Assembly: GCA_020632885.1 (NCBI GenBank)
Contig: JACKEQ010000014.1
Location: 62,001-126,000, forward strand
DNA from: Alphaproteobacteria bacterium
Lineage (GTDB): Bacteria; Myxococcota_A; UBA796; GCA-2862545
Direction of reading: 5' to 3'
DNA length: 64,000 bases
Both the position numbers and the translations under genes were made by a program. Below, piece after piece: positions 19,850-29,174 of the stretch. The notes below the pieces were generated by a model, which saw only the letters and a program-made list of their open reading frames with translations, made no database searches and had not been told where the DNA came from. The first letter of the stretch is position 1, and every line of letters begins with the position of its first letter.

Positions 19850-19867
19850 GGGACCTCCCGGCGCATC

Positions 19868-21400
19868 CTAACCCTCCGAGAGGCGGGCCACGGCCTCCGC
19901 GAGCTCCGCCTCGGGTCCCCCTGCCACGAAGGCGTGCACCGCGTGCTCCAGTGCCGCGAGGCGCGCGCGCAGGGCCTCGCGCTCCCGGAGCAGGTGGGCG
20001 GAGAGCGCCTCGACCTCGGCGAGGACGGGCTCCGAGGGCCGCGGGACCCGGGTGGCGAGCACGGTGTCCGCGTCGGTGCGCGGTCGGGTCTGCCCGGTGG
20101 TCGGCGGCAGGGAGGCCCGCCAGGACGGGGCGCGCAGGGCATGGAGGAGGTAGTGCGGCCAGGGGGCCTCGAGTCGGATCCACTCCGGCGAGCCCACGGC
20201 CTCCAGGCCCTCCGGGACGAGGCAGACGTTGCCGAGCTCGGGACGCATGCGCGCGACGAGGACCTGCCCACCCCGCAGCACGGCGCGCCGACCGTGGTTG
20301 TCGACGGTGCGTGGACGGACCTCGCCCGTGGAGCGGTCCGTGTCCGCGAGGTCGATCGTCACCTGGCCCGGACCACCCGCCGTCGTCGTGGTGTCGGACG
20401 TCACCCAGCTCGCCAGGGCCGGCCCCTCCGCGACCACCGTGGGCGGCAGCCACCCCGCCACGGGACGCCAGCCACGCCCGGCGGCGAGGGCCTCCACCTC
20501 GGCGTCGTCGGTGGGGGTGAGGCGCGTGGAGCGCGTGTCGTACCCGGGGTCCTCGAGCTCCGCCCACTCCATGAAGCCGTCCTCGGCGGGCCGACGCTGG
20601 AGCCAGAGGAGGGCCGCGCGCCCGGCTGCCCCGCCGAACGGGCGGAACACGCCCTCGGGCAGCGCACACAGGCCCCTGCGGCACCAGTGGGCGTCCACCC
20701 GGTCGCGCACGGCGGCCATGGACCCGTTGGCCACGACGGTCCAGGGCAGGACGAGGGCCGCATGCCCTCCGGGCTTCACCCAGCCCTCCAGGGCCTCGAG
20801 GAACAGGACGTCGCTCGCGACCCGCTCGGCCCCCTGCCCGAAGGCGTAGCGGTCGAGCACGGCACGGTCCCGCAGGGGGACGGAGAAGGGCGGGTTGGCC
20901 ACGACCACGTCGGCGGGTTCGGGCTCCGCGGCGAAGAAGTCGGCACGCCGGACCTCCCCGTCCACGCCGGCCAGCGCGAGGTTCACGCCGGCGAGGTCGG
21001 CCATACGGGGGTCCACGTCCAGCCCGCGCACGCGCGCGCCCGCGCGGCCGGCGAGCACGAGCAGCCCGCCGCTCCCGCACGTCGGGTCGAGCACGTCGAG
21101 GCCCGCGAGGTCAGGCAGGCGCGCGAGGAGCAGCCGCACCACAGACCGCGGCGTGAAGAACTGGCCCAGACGGCCCTTGAAGAGGTCCGGGAAGAACCGC
21201 TCGTACGCCAGCCCCAGGAGATCGAGGTCCGCCGCCGGCAGCGCCAGGTCGACGAGGGCGTCGTGGGGCTCACCATCCCGCCCCACCCGGTGCAGCAGGG
21301 TGTCCCGGAGGGCGCGGAACGCGTCGGCTCCCGTCAGACCGGCCGCCCGGAGGCGCTCCTCGGCCTCCGCCAGGGATCGTGCGAAGGCCGCGGCGGTCAC
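19868..21400 (-). CDS. N6-adenine DNA methylase with C-terminal specificity-like domain
   Basis: 510 aa. HsdM-type motifs: GRLGQFFTPRSVVRLL at 77-91, SAM motif DPTCGSGG at 105-112 and catalytic NPPF at 169-172. Beyond residue 330 the sequence becomes target-recognition-like (RRAVLRGGQVLVARMRPE, then GNVCLVPEGL). It ends in a long helix (PVLAEVEALSAHLLREREAL) like the coiled spacers of HsdS. So M and S functions appear fused. No HsdR-like or other nuclease gene is adjacent, so it may be an orphan methylase. Its ATG overlaps the YgfZ stop, making it part of a housekeeping operon rather than a defence island. The HsdM part is firm, the S-like part moderate. Confidence 0.82.
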   Translation of the reverse strand: MTAAAFARSLAEAEERLRAAGLTGADAFRALRDTLLHRVGRDGEPHDALVDLALPAADLDLLGLAYERFFPDLFKGRLGQFFTPRSVVRLLLARLPDLAGLDVLDPTCGSGGLLVLAGRAGARVRGLDVDPRMADLAGVNLALAGVDGEVRRADFFAAEPEPADVVVANPPFSVPLRDRAVLDRYAFGQGAERVASDVLFLEALEGWVKPGGHAALVLPWTVVANGSMAAVRDRVDAHWCRRGLCALPEGVFRPFGGAAGRAALLWLQRRPAEDGFMEWAELEDPGYDTRSTRLTPTDDAEVEALAAGRGWRPVAGWLPPTVVAEGPALASWVTSDTTTTAGGPGQVTIDLADTDRSTGEVRPRTVDNHGRRAVLRGGQVLVARMRPELGNVCLVPEGLEAVGSPEWIRLEAPWPHYLLHALRAPSWRASLPPTTGQTRPRTDADTVLATRVPRPSEPVLAEVEALSAHLLREREALRARLAALEHAVHAFVAGGPEAELAEAVARLSEG

Positions 21401-22209
21401 AGGGCGCGCACGGTCGCGCGGGCCTCCCCGGACACGAGCGGGGTGCCGACGGCGTGGTGGGTGGTGCGCACGACGGCGAGCCCGATGCGCCCGAGGTCCG
21501 GGTGCACGGCCGAGCTGCCCATGCGCCCCACGACCTTCCCGTCGGCCGAGAGGTCCGCGCCCACGGCGATCTCAGCGTCCAGCGCGAGCCCCACGAGGCC
21601 CTTGCGCACCCCGCCCATCACCTCGACCCGGTGGATGGTCTCCTGGCCGCGGTAGCAGCCCTTCTCGAAGTGCAGGTGCGTGTCGCGCAGGCCGAGCTCG
21701 TGAGGGAGCTGACGGTCGCTCGCGTCGTCGGGGAACCGCGGCCAGCCGACCTCGATGCGCAGGGCCTCGAGCATCGCGTCGTCCGTCGGGATCCCGGCGA
21801 CGGGCGGGGTGTCGTCGGGCGTGAGCACCTCGAGCCCACCGGACCGGCTGCGGCGCGAGGGCCACTGGAGCTCGGCATCCACGGCGGGCAGGTCCGCGCC
21901 CTGGAGGCTCCAGACGGTCCCGCCACGACGGACGATCTCCACGTCGTCGAACACCACGAACATCCCGTAGCGCGCCTCGAACGCGTCGGCCGTCATGCCC
22001 TCGAGGACGCAGACGAGCCGGTCGTCGGCCACGAGCAGGAGGTCCATGAGCCCGTGCAGACGGCCCCGATCGTCGGTCATGCCGGACCAGCGGTGCGCGC
22101 CGACGGGCATGTCCCGCACGTTGTTCGTGAACATGCCGTTCGCGAACCGGCGGGTGTCGGGGCCGACGAGCTCGACCACCTCGACCCCCGGACGACGTCC
22201 GAGGATCAA
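21397..22209 (-). CDS. ygfZ: YgfZ/GcvT-family folate-binding protein
   Basis: 270 aa. The family signature K-G-C-Y-x-G-Q-E is present at residues 183-190 (KGCYRGQE), and the N-terminal VELVGPDTRRFANGMFTNN is the usual folate-fold start. YgfZ helps iron-sulfur cluster assembly or repair of enzymes such as MiaB, using tetrahydrofolate. It is two bases after the Pro-rich membrane protein and overlaps the methylase by ATGA. Cytoplasmic; no signal peptide. The symbol is given on the signature motif. Confidence 0.88.
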   Translation of the reverse strand: MILGRRPGVEVVELVGPDTRRFANGMFTNNVRDMPVGAHRWSGMTDDRGRLHGLMDLLLVADDRLVCVLEGMTADAFEARYGMFVVFDDVEIVRRGGTVWSLQGADLPAVDAELQWPSRRSRSGGLEVLTPDDTPPVAGIPTDDAMLEALRIEVGWPRFPDDASDRQLPHELGLRDTHLHFEKGCYRGQETIHRVEVMGGVRKGLVGLALDAEIAVGADLSADGKVVGRMGSSAVHPDLGRIGLAVVRTTHHAVGTPLVSGEARATVRAL

Positions 22210-22211
22210 GG

Positions 22212-22910
22212 TCAGAAGTCCTCGTCGTCGTCGAAGGCGATGATGGTCTGCCCGCTGGACCGCGGCGGCGGGGGCGGCGGGTTGGGCTTCTTGGGCTCCG
22301 AGGGCGGCTCGGGAGCGGGCGGAGGCGGCGGCGCGGCCGGTGGTGCCGGCTCCGCGGGAGGCGGAGGCGGCTCGGACGGCGGCGGAGGCGGCTCGGATGG
22401 CGCGGGCGGTGGCTCGTCGGCGTCCGCGGGGTCTGCAGGGGGCGGCACGTCGGAGGACGCGTCGTCCGCAGGCGGCGGAGGCGGCTCGTCACCCGGCGGT
22501 GCGGGCGGCGGGGGCGGAGGCGGGGGCGGAGGCGCTGCGGTGAGCTCCTTCGCGGCCGTCGGCGGAGCCACCACCGTGGCCATGTCCTCTTCGTCGAAGG
22601 GATCCGAGCTCTGGATCGGTACGCGCTCGAGCCTGTCCGGAGGCGGCAGATCGGGCTCCTTCTTCGCGGCGGGCTCCTCCTTCGCCGGCACGGCCTTCAC
22701 GGGCTCGGGCTCGCGTGGGGCCGGCACCGTGGGCTCCTCCACGGGAGGCTCGATCGCGGCAGGCTTCTTCGACGAGCTCTTCGGCGCAGGGGCCTCTTCC
22801 GCCCCACCACCGGTCATCCGCTTGTAGAGCAGGAACCCGACGATCGCGAAGAAGAGCGCGCTGCCGAGGCAGCAAAGGAGCGAACACGCCAGGGAGATCA
22901 ACGTGCTCAT
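22212..22910 (-). CDS. Membrane-anchored Pro-rich protein
   Basis: 232 aa. One N-terminal helix with three cysteines (SLACSLLCCLG, residues 7-17) anchors a long tail of Pro, Glu and Ala. Two short non-repetitive islands stand out: SSDPFDEEDMATVVAPP (about 102-118) and the extreme end SGQTIIAFDDDEDF. Both combine a Thr followed by V/I with acidic residues, which looks like a kinase/FHA-type phosphothreonine site; that is speculation. A Pro-rich spacer could span the periplasm, as in TonB, but no TonB C-terminal domain is present. No family recognised. Confidence 0.62.
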   Translation of the reverse strand: MSTLISLACSLLCCLGSALFFAIVGFLLYKRMTGGGAEEAPAPKSSSKKPAAIEPPVEEPTVPAPREPEPVKAVPAKEEPAAKKEPDLPPPDRLERVPIQSSDPFDEEDMATVVAPPTAAKELTAAPPPPPPPPPPAPPGDEPPPPPADDASSDVPPPADPADADEPPPAPSEPPPPPSEPPPPPAEPAPPAAPPPPPAPEPPSEPKKPNPPPPPPRSSGQTIIAFDDDEDF

Positions 22911-22962
22911 GGGTTCCGCACCTCGATGGGAAGGGGGGCCACCCCGGTAACCGCATCGTGCA

Positions 22963-23544
22963 TCAGCTGCTGGCCTCCTCTGCCTTCCTCGTTCGGACCA
23001 ACCCGACCTGGATCACGATCCCGACCCCCCAGAGCAGGCCGAGGAGCCAGAGCTGGTCCGGTCTGCCCGCAGCGTACGTGATGCAGACCGCCCCGACAAA
23101 GGGTGTGAGGAACTTGAGGAGGGTCTGGAAGAGGAACGGGAAGGCCAGGGCCCCGACGAGAGCCCCGGCGACGGGCCCCCAGAGCACCGCGCCGCCGCCG
23201 ACCAGATCGCCCACCCCGGCGCCCAGCGCGACCCCGGCGACGCCGCCCACGGCGATCAGTCCGATCCGGTGCGCGAGCTTCACCACCCCGGCGACGGCCA
23301 CTCCGGCCAGGATGGCGCCGAGGGCGAGCACCTCCGGCCGCGCGAGCGCCACCACGACGGTGCCCGCCCACGCGAGCGCCAGGGCGGCTCCGACCGCGCC
23401 GAGCGCGAACGCGCTGCCGAACAGTGCCGTGCGGTACACCCTCGCACCCGCGACCAGGAGGAGCGCGCCGATGGCGCCCACGAGCACCCGGAGCGGGATG
23501 GGCGCCTCCGCCGCGAGGGCCGCGAGATCCTCCGGACCGCTCAT
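22963..23544 (-). CDS. Multi-pass membrane protein (DUF4203-like)
   Basis: 193 aa with six or seven hydrophobic helices, very rich in Gly, Ala, Val and Leu. The pattern (PLRVLVGAIGALLLVAGARV, then YRTALFGSAFALGA) resembles DUF4203/TMEM198-type proteins of unknown function. The ATG overlaps the FtsB-like stop (ATGA). A 52 bp gap follows before the Pro-rich gene, and I see nothing notable in it apart from that gene's leader. Confidence 0.68.
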   Translation of the reverse strand: MSGPEDLAALAAEAPIPLRVLVGAIGALLLVAGARVYRTALFGSAFALGAVGAALALAWAGTVVVALARPEVLALGAILAGVAVAGVVKLAHRIGLIAVGGVAGVALGAGVGDLVGGGAVLWGPVAGALVGALAFPFLFQTLLKFLTPFVGAVCITYAAGRPDQLWLLGLLWGVGIVIQVGLVRTRKAEEASS

Positions 23545-23828
23545 TCGTCGAACTGCACGATCACGTCGCCTTCACGGCCCCACTTGAGCTCGTCGGCCAC
23601 CATGCGCTCCAGGACCACGGGGTCCTGGCGCATCGTGCGCATCTCACGGAGGAGCTGGCGGTTCTCGGCGTCGAGATCGGCGAGATCGGCCTGGGAGCTC
23701 GCCAGGCTCTCGCGGAGCTGGTGGCGCACCAGGAGACCGTTGTCGCCCCAGACGGCGATGGCGGCCGCGAAGACGAGCACGCTCGCAGGGACGATCGTGA
23801 ACAGGAGGAGCCGGGGGGACAGGCGCAT
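23541..23828 (-). CDS. FtsB/DivIC-like septum formation initiator
   Basis: 95 aa: a basic start (MRLSPRLLLFTIVPASVLVF), one membrane helix (about 7-25), then a periplasmic coiled coil (LASSQADLADLDAENRQLLR), then a C-terminal MRQDPVVLERMVADELKWGR that matches the FtsB/DivIC end. In cell division FtsB works with FtsL and FtsQ. I chose the ATG at 23828; the open frame extends upstream only by Gly/Pro-rich, unconserved residues. Confidence 0.82.
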   Translation of the reverse strand: MRLSPRLLLFTIVPASVLVFAAAIAVWGDNGLLVRHQLRESLASSQADLADLDAENRQLLREMRTMRQDPVVLERMVADELKWGREGDVIVQFDE

Positions 23829-23898
23829 GGGGGGGACCCAGAGCGGAGGGACCCCAATGATAACGGCGCACGATCGGGCGCACAACGCGGAAGGTCGC

Positions 23899-24321
23899 TC
23901 AGGGCTCGTCCTTGCGGGCGTCTCCGGCCTCCGTGGCGATGGCGAGCCGCGAGAGACCCTCGGCGCGCGCCATGTCCATGACGCCGACGACCCGCCCGTG
24001 GCTCACGCCCTCGTCCGCCTTGATGACGACCATGGTGTTGGGGTCCGCCTTGGCCTTCCGCCGGAACAGCGCCACGAGCTCCTCGGTGGAGACGGGTGCG
24101 TCGTCCGCGTAGACGGCGCCCTCCACGGTCACCCAGATGTCGATGTCGTCGTCGTCACCCAGCACGACGTCCGAGCTCGACTTCGGCAGGTCCACCTCGA
24201 TGCCCGGGCTGCTGATGAAGGTCGTGGTGACCATGAAGAACAGCAGGAGCTGGAACACCACGTCGATCATCGGCGTGACGTCGATGACGGGGTCTGCGCG
24301 CCGGGGCACCCCGAAGCGCAT
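23899..24321 (-). CDS. ExbD/TolR-type biopolymer transport protein
   Basis: 140 aa. RADPVIDVTPMIDVVFQLLLFFMV contains the single helix with the conserved Asp (in PMIDVVF) that carries protons in ExbD/TolR. The rest is the small periplasmic domain (GIEVDLPKSSSDVV, then VIKADEGVSHGRVVGVMD). Coupled to ExbB by TGATG. With ExbB it uses the proton gradient to energise a TonB/TolA-like partner; candidate partners in this run are the AgmX-like fusion at 15490-17310 and the Pro-rich protein. Confidence 0.93.
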   Translation of the reverse strand: MRFGVPRRADPVIDVTPMIDVVFQLLLFFMVTTTFISSPGIEVDLPKSSSDVVLGDDDDIDIWVTVEGAVYADDAPVSTEELVALFRRKAKADPNTMVVIKADEGVSHGRVVGVMDMARAEGLSRLAIATEAGDARKDEP

Positions 24322-24929
24322 CAGCCCTCCGCCGCCAGGGCGTCGAGCAGGAGCAGCCCGGCCTCCTCGAGGTCGAGCAGCAGGGCGTCCACGCGCGCCA
24401 GGAGGAACCGGTTGGCCATCACGGCGGGGATGCCGACGCACAGGCCCGCGAACGTGGTGACGAGGGCCTGGCTGATGCCGCCGGCCAGGTGCCCGACGTC
24501 CGCGGCCCCTCCCTGCGCCTGGATGGCCTGGAACGTCACGATCATGCCGAGGACCGTGCCGAGCAGCCCGAGCAGCGGCGCGACCGAAGCGATGGTGCCG
24601 AGCACCGGCACCCAGCGCTCGAGCTCGGCGGCCTCGCGCCGTCCGACCTCCTCGAGCCGCTCCTTCAGCGCGGCCCGCGAGGTCGCGGGGCTGGACAGCG
24701 CGGCCTCCAGGATGCGCGACACCGCGACGTCCTTCTTCTTGCAGAGCGCCAGCGCGTCGTCCGGCCGGCCCTGCTCGAGGAGCGCGAAGAGCTCGCGCAG
24801 GAACGACGGGGGCGCCACCGCTCCGCGCCGCAGGGCCCAGAGCCGCTCGAGGAACACGGCGATGGCCACGAGCGAGAGCACCCCGATGGGCACCATCACC
24901 GGCCCGCCGGCCACCAGCGTCTCGTACAT
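24321..24929 (-). CDS. ExbB/TolQ-type proton channel protein
   Basis: 202 aa with three membrane helices in the usual places: LVAGGPVMVPIGVLSLVAIA (about 5-25), PVLGTIASVAPLLGLLGTVLG (about 107-127) and ALVTTFAGLCVGIPAVMANR (about 155-174). AGGAGG four bases before the ATG. First gene of the long leftward envelope run that continues to 12969. It forms the motor with ExbD downstream. Confidence 0.93.
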   Translation of the reverse strand: MYETLVAGGPVMVPIGVLSLVAIAVFLERLWALRRGAVAPPSFLRELFALLEQGRPDDALALCKKKDVAVSRILEAALSSPATSRAALKERLEEVGRREAAELERWVPVLGTIASVAPLLGLLGTVLGMIVTFQAIQAQGGAADVGHLAGGISQALVTTFAGLCVGIPAVMANRFLLARVDALLLDLEEAGLLLLDALAAEG

Positions 24930-24955
24930 CCACCCTCCTGGCTACGCCCTAACGA

Positions 24956-24993
24956 CTCCGCAGACGGAAACGCACGCCGTCCCGCATGCGGAG
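24956..24993. promoter_or_regulatory. Inverted repeat between divergent ExbB and aminopeptidase genes
   Basis: CTCCGCA (24956-24962) and TGCGGAG (24987-24993) are perfect 7 bp arms separated by 24 bp, inside the 80 bp between two divergent start codons. CATATA/TATAGG at 24994-25001 just beyond it could be the plus-strand -10 box. An operator for one or both genes is possible. Confidence 0.3.
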
Positions 24994-25009
24994 CATATAG
25001 GGAGGCCCC

Positions 25010-26098
25010 ATGACGCGTCGTCGCGCTGCAACCGGTCTCGCAGGCCTCCTCGCCATCGCGCTCGTGGGGGGCGGCCTGGTGTTCGGGGAGCAGGCTGTCT
25101 GGCTCGCCCGCGCAGGGCTCCACCAGGCCGAGCTGCTCTGGGGCCGCGTGCCGATCGAGGACGCCATCGCGGCCGGGCACTACGACGAGGCCCAGGTGCA
25201 CCAGCTTCGGCTCGTCCCCGAGATCAAGGCGTTCGGACGTGACATCGGGCTCTCGGCCACCGAGAACTACGACACGATCAACCCCACCTGGGACCGCACC
25301 ATCTACAACGTGAGCGCCTCCCCTCCCCTGGCCCTCGAGAACGAGCGCTGGTGGTTCCCGGTGGTGGGCTCCGTGCCCTACCTGGGCTTCTTCGACGAGG
25401 AGAGTGCGGAGGCCTTCGGCGACGGGCTGCGCGCGGAGGGCATGGACGTCTACGTGCGCACCGCCGGGGCCTACAGCACGCTCGGTTGGTTCCGCGACCC
25501 CGTGATGCCGGGCATGCTGAAGTGGCCCGAGTACCAGTTCGCCAACACCATCCTCCACGAGCTGGCCCACGCCACCGTGTGGGTGCCGGGGTCGGTGCAG
25601 TTCAACGAGAGCTTCGCGAACTTCGTCGGCGACGAGGCCTCCCGCCGCTACATGCTCGCGAAGTACGGCGAGGGGTCGCCCGAGGTCGAGAGCATGCGAG
25701 CCAGGATCGCGGACGGCGACCGCTACCGGCGCGTCATGCACGACGTGTACCGCGACCTGGAGGCGCTCTACGCGGACCCCGCCCTCGACGACGACGCCAA
25801 GCTCGCCCAGAAGGCGCTCGTGTTCGAGAGCCTGCCCAACCGCATCGACGCCGCCGGGTTCGCCGAGCCGCAGCGGTGGAAGGACGCCCTGGCGAAGCGC
25901 ACCTGGAACAACGCCACCATGATGCAGTTCCGGGTCTACAACCGCAGCCGCGAGTGGTTCCAGGCGCTGTACGAGGCCGAGGGCAGCGACCTGCTTCGCT
26001 TCATGCACCGCGTCCCCGAGGTGACCCGCGGCGCGTCCGACCCCTACGCCGCGCTCGCCGAGGCGGTGGGCGCGGATCCGGAGTCAGAGGCCCCCTGA
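25010..26098 (+). CDS. Putative zinc aminopeptidase (PF10023-like)
   Basis: 362 aa. An uncleaved or cleaved N-terminal hydrophobic segment (residues 9-26) puts the body outside the cytoplasm or at the membrane. HELAHAT at 183-189 is the HExxH zinc site, and NESFANFVG at 199-207 supplies the third ligand Glu200. This pair plus the NPTWDRTIYNVSASPPLAL region matches the PF10023 'putative aminopeptidase' family. GGGAGG precedes the ATG. The last 15 bp overlap the convergent gene. Peptidase activity is inferred from family only. Confidence 0.82.
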   Translation: MTRRRAATGLAGLLAIALVGGGLVFGEQAVWLARAGLHQAELLWGRVPIEDAIAAGHYDEAQVHQLRLVPEIKAFGRDIGLSATENYDTINPTWDRTIYNVSASPPLALENERWWFPVVGSVPYLGFFDEESAEAFGDGLRAEGMDVYVRTAGAYSTLGWFRDPVMPGMLKWPEYQFANTILHELAHATVWVPGSVQFNESFANFVGDEASRRYMLAKYGEGSPEVESMRARIADGDRYRRVMHDVYRDLEALYADPALDDDAKLAQKALVFESLPNRIDAAGFAEPQRWKDALAKRTWNNATMMQFRVYNRSREWFQALYEAEGSDLLRFMHRVPEVTRGASDPYAALAEAVGADPESEAP

Positions 26099-27028
26099 TC
26101 CGGGGGGTGAGGTCGTGAGGAAGCCGTCCAGGAACGCCTGTGTGACCCTCTGGCCACGAACGGCCCGGATCGACGTCTCCCACTCCGGAGGCAGCGTGCC
26201 CGCAGCGAGCAGCTCGGACCGCGTGCACCGCTCGCCCGCGAAGAACCCCTGCGGCGTGGGGAGCACGTCCCACGACGGAGAGACCCGCCAATACCGCGCG
26301 GGCGGAGGGCACCAGAGCTCGAGCAGCCCGCCTGCATCCCGGAGCGCGAGCGCCTGCAGGAGGCCCACGACGGCCCACTGGTAGTGGTAGTCGCGGGGGA
26401 GCTCGGCGATCCACGTCGCCCGACGGCCCACCCAACGTCCCCACGCCGCGTCGTCCAGCGCGTGGAGCGTGGCGCGGGTCGCATACCCGGACGCCACGAC
26501 CTCCGCGTCGTGGGACCGCATCGCCGACAGCGCGTTCTCCACGGACGCGTGCGTGGCAGCCAGGGGCGCCGAACGGTTGGCGATGCCGACCCCTGCCACC
26601 GCGAGCGCGTCCGGATCCGCGGCCGCCCGATCGGCGTCGACCCACCGGCCCCAGGCCGCCGCGACCACGCCCTGGCGGGCCTCCAGGCGCTCCAGCCCCC
26701 TGGTGACGTGGGCGATCAGGCGCGAGCGGCGCCGGCGCTGGTGTCGGGACATCGGTCCGGACGGGGTCCACGCCTCGATGGAGGCACGGAGCACGGCGGG
26801 ATCGTCGAAGCGCGGGTCGTCCGGGACCCCGAGGAACCGCGCGTGGCGCACGGCCCGCGCGACCGCGCCCTCCACGATGGGGTCGGCGCGGCTGTACACC
26901 CGCGTCGGGACCTCCAGGAGCGCGGACCGCACGGAGGATCGGAGGGGAGCGCTCGCGAGGGCGTCGAGCAGGCCCTGCTGCGGCAGCGGACGGCAGAGGT
27001 GCCGGTGGAGCGCGCGCAGCCCGTCCAC
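26084..27028 (-). CDS. Hypothetical protein
   Basis: 314 aa from a GTG five bases after the MoeB-rhodanese stop. Basic, helical, with no signal peptide. Visible features: a basic patch SRHQRRRRSRLIAH (about 95-108), then WGRWVDADRAAADPDALAV, and a Trp/Tyr-rich C-terminal half (PRDYHYQWAVVGLLQALAL; PPPARYWRVSPSWDVLP). I recognise no family. The 3' end overlaps the aminopeptidase gene by 15 bp. Confidence 0.6.
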   Translation of the reverse strand: MDGLRALHRHLCRPLPQQGLLDALASAPLRSSVRSALLEVPTRVYSRADPIVEGAVARAVRHARFLGVPDDPRFDDPAVLRASIEAWTPSGPMSRHQRRRRSRLIAHVTRGLERLEARQGVVAAAWGRWVDADRAAADPDALAVAGVGIANRSAPLAATHASVENALSAMRSHDAEVVASGYATRATLHALDDAAWGRWVGRRATWIAELPRDYHYQWAVVGLLQALALRDAGGLLELWCPPPARYWRVSPSWDVLPTPQGFFAGERCTRSELLAAGTLPPEWETSIRAVRGQRVTQAFLDGFLTTSPPGSGGL

Positions 27029-27033
27029 GCGGG

Positions 27034-28122
27034 TCAGTAGACCCTGAGCGAGGGGTCCACCTTCTTCGCCCAGTCGTTGATCCCGCCCTCCAGGTTGAAG
27101 AGGCGCGTGAAGCCCTCGCCCGCGAGCATCATCGCGGCCATCGCGGACCGCCCGCCCGAGCGGCAGGTGAGCAGGATGTCGCGGTCGCGCGGGAGGTCGT
27201 GGGCGATCTCGAGGACCCGCTCGTACGGGTGCAGGCGGTCCATGAAGTCGAAGCGCGAGATGGCGACCTCGGCGTCGTTGCGGACGTCGAGGACGTAGGG
27301 TGCCCAGCCGTCCTGCATGCGGGCGCTCGCGGTCTCGACGTCGATCGGGGTGTAGGACATGGCGGCTCCACAGAGAGAAGGAGGGATCGAGACGGCCGTG
27401 GGCCGGGGACGGGCGGGGTCCCGGGCGAGCGAGAACTCGTGGGTGCGCTGACCCAGCGCATCGTAGAGCAGCACGCGCCCCGAGAGCACCTCTCCGATGC
27501 CCAGGATCAGCTTGAGCACCTCGGTGGCCTGCAGCGCGCCGATCACACCGGGCAGCACGCCGAGCACGCCGGCGACCGCGCAGGACGGGGCGTGGGCGCC
27601 GGGAGGGCTCGGGTAGAGGTCCCGGTAGGACGGGCCCCCCGCGTGGTTGAACACGGTGACCTGCCCCTCGAAGCGGTGGATCGCGCCGTAGACGAGCGGC
27701 ACGCCCAGCATCTCCGTGGCGTCCGCGAGCACGTAGCGGGCCGCGAAGCTGTCCGTGCCGTCCACGACCACGTCGCAGGACGCGAGCAGCTCGAGCGCGT
27801 TGTCGCTGTCGAGGGCGACCTCGTGCACCTCGACCCGGACATCCGGGTTCATCGCAGCGACCCGCTCGGCGGCCACGACCGCCTTGGGCCGCCCCACGTC
27901 GGACGTCGCGTAGAGGACCTGGCGCTGCAGGTTGGAGAGCTCGACCCGGTCCGGCTCCACGAGCACGATCCGCCCGACGCCGGCCGCCGCGAGGTACAGC
28001 AGCACGGGCGACCCGAGCCCACCGGCCCCCACGAGCGCAACCCGGGCCTCCGCGAGCCTCGCCTGTCCAGCCTCCCCCACCTCGGGGAGTGCCGTGTGCC
28101 GTGCGTAGCGTGGGTCCGACAA
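27034..28122 (-). CDS. MoeB/ThiF-type adenylyltransferase with rhodanese domain
   Basis: 362 aa. Residues 1-235 are an E1-like adenylyltransferase: ATP-binding GAGGLGS at 32-38, then DRVELSNLQRQ, DGTDSFAARYV and Cys181 (PSCAVAGVLGVLPG) as catalytic cysteine. The zinc cysteines of E. coli MoeB are absent (GGPSYRDL where GPCYRC is usual). Residues 255-362 are a rhodanese domain with active Cys320 (LLTCRSGGRSA). It would adenylate and thiocarboxylate a ThiS/MoaD-like carrier. I chose TTG 28122 because GGAGG lies 10 nt upstream and residues before it are unconserved. The ATG at M255 could start the rhodanese alone, but the frame is continuous. Confidence 0.85.
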   Translation of the reverse strand: MSDPRYARHTALPEVGEAGQARLAEARVALVGAGGLGSPVLLYLAAAGVGRIVLVEPDRVELSNLQRQVLYATSDVGRPKAVVAAERVAAMNPDVRVEVHEVALDSDNALELLASCDVVVDGTDSFAARYVLADATEMLGVPLVYGAIHRFEGQVTVFNHAGGPSYRDLYPSPPGAHAPSCAVAGVLGVLPGVIGALQATEVLKLILGIGEVLSGRVLLYDALGQRTHEFSLARDPARPRPTAVSIPPSLCGAAMSYTPIDVETASARMQDGWAPYVLDVRNDAEVAISRFDFMDRLHPYERVLEIAHDLPRDRDILLTCRSGGRSAMAAMMLAGEGFTRLFNLEGGINDWAKKVDPSLRVY

Positions 28123-28127
28123 AGCGC

Positions 28128-28148
28128 GAGGGCCTCCGAGGGGCCCTC
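28128..28148 (-). terminator. Hairpin after the sigma factor gene, overlapping MoeB ribosome site
   Basis: GAGGGCC (28128-28134) and GGCCCTC (28142-28148) form a perfect 7 bp stem with a 7 nt loop. It lies between the sigma gene stop (28181) and the MoeB start (28122). There is no long T run, so termination is uncertain. The MoeB Shine-Dalgarno GGAGG (28137-28133 on the minus strand) is in the loop and stem, so the hairpin might instead tune MoeB translation. Confidence 0.35.
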
Positions 28149-28180
28149 CTAACGAACGCGCAGGCCCGGAGGCCGCCCGA

Positions 28181-29053
<873 letters not shown>

Positions 29054-29092
29054 GCGGGTCCTCCCTCGATGCCTGCCTGCGGTCAGGGACAT

Positions 29093-29108
29093 TGCGAGGG
29101 CCGTGCCA
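29093..29108 (-). promoter_or_regulatory. Sigma-54-like -24/-12 promoter for the sigma factor gene
   Basis: On the minus strand the sequence TGGCACGGCCCTCGCA matches TGGCACG-N4-TTGCA except for one base. It keeps the required GG-N10-GC spacing. The predicted start near 29081 is about 28 nt before the ATG at 29053. Confidence 0.5.
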
Positions 29109-29174
29109 AGATCGTCGCCACCGGTCGGAGGCCGTCTCCAGCGGCACAATCGCGTGACTTCCGACGACGCCGGG

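Noticed and set aside
18131..21655. An 1174-codon open frame on the plus strand
   Set aside because: Antisense to the lipoprotein hydrolase and the methylase, which have clear motifs.
19868..22209. A defence island around the DNA methylase
   Set aside because: Neighbours are ygfZ and envelope genes; no nuclease, helicase or toxin is present.
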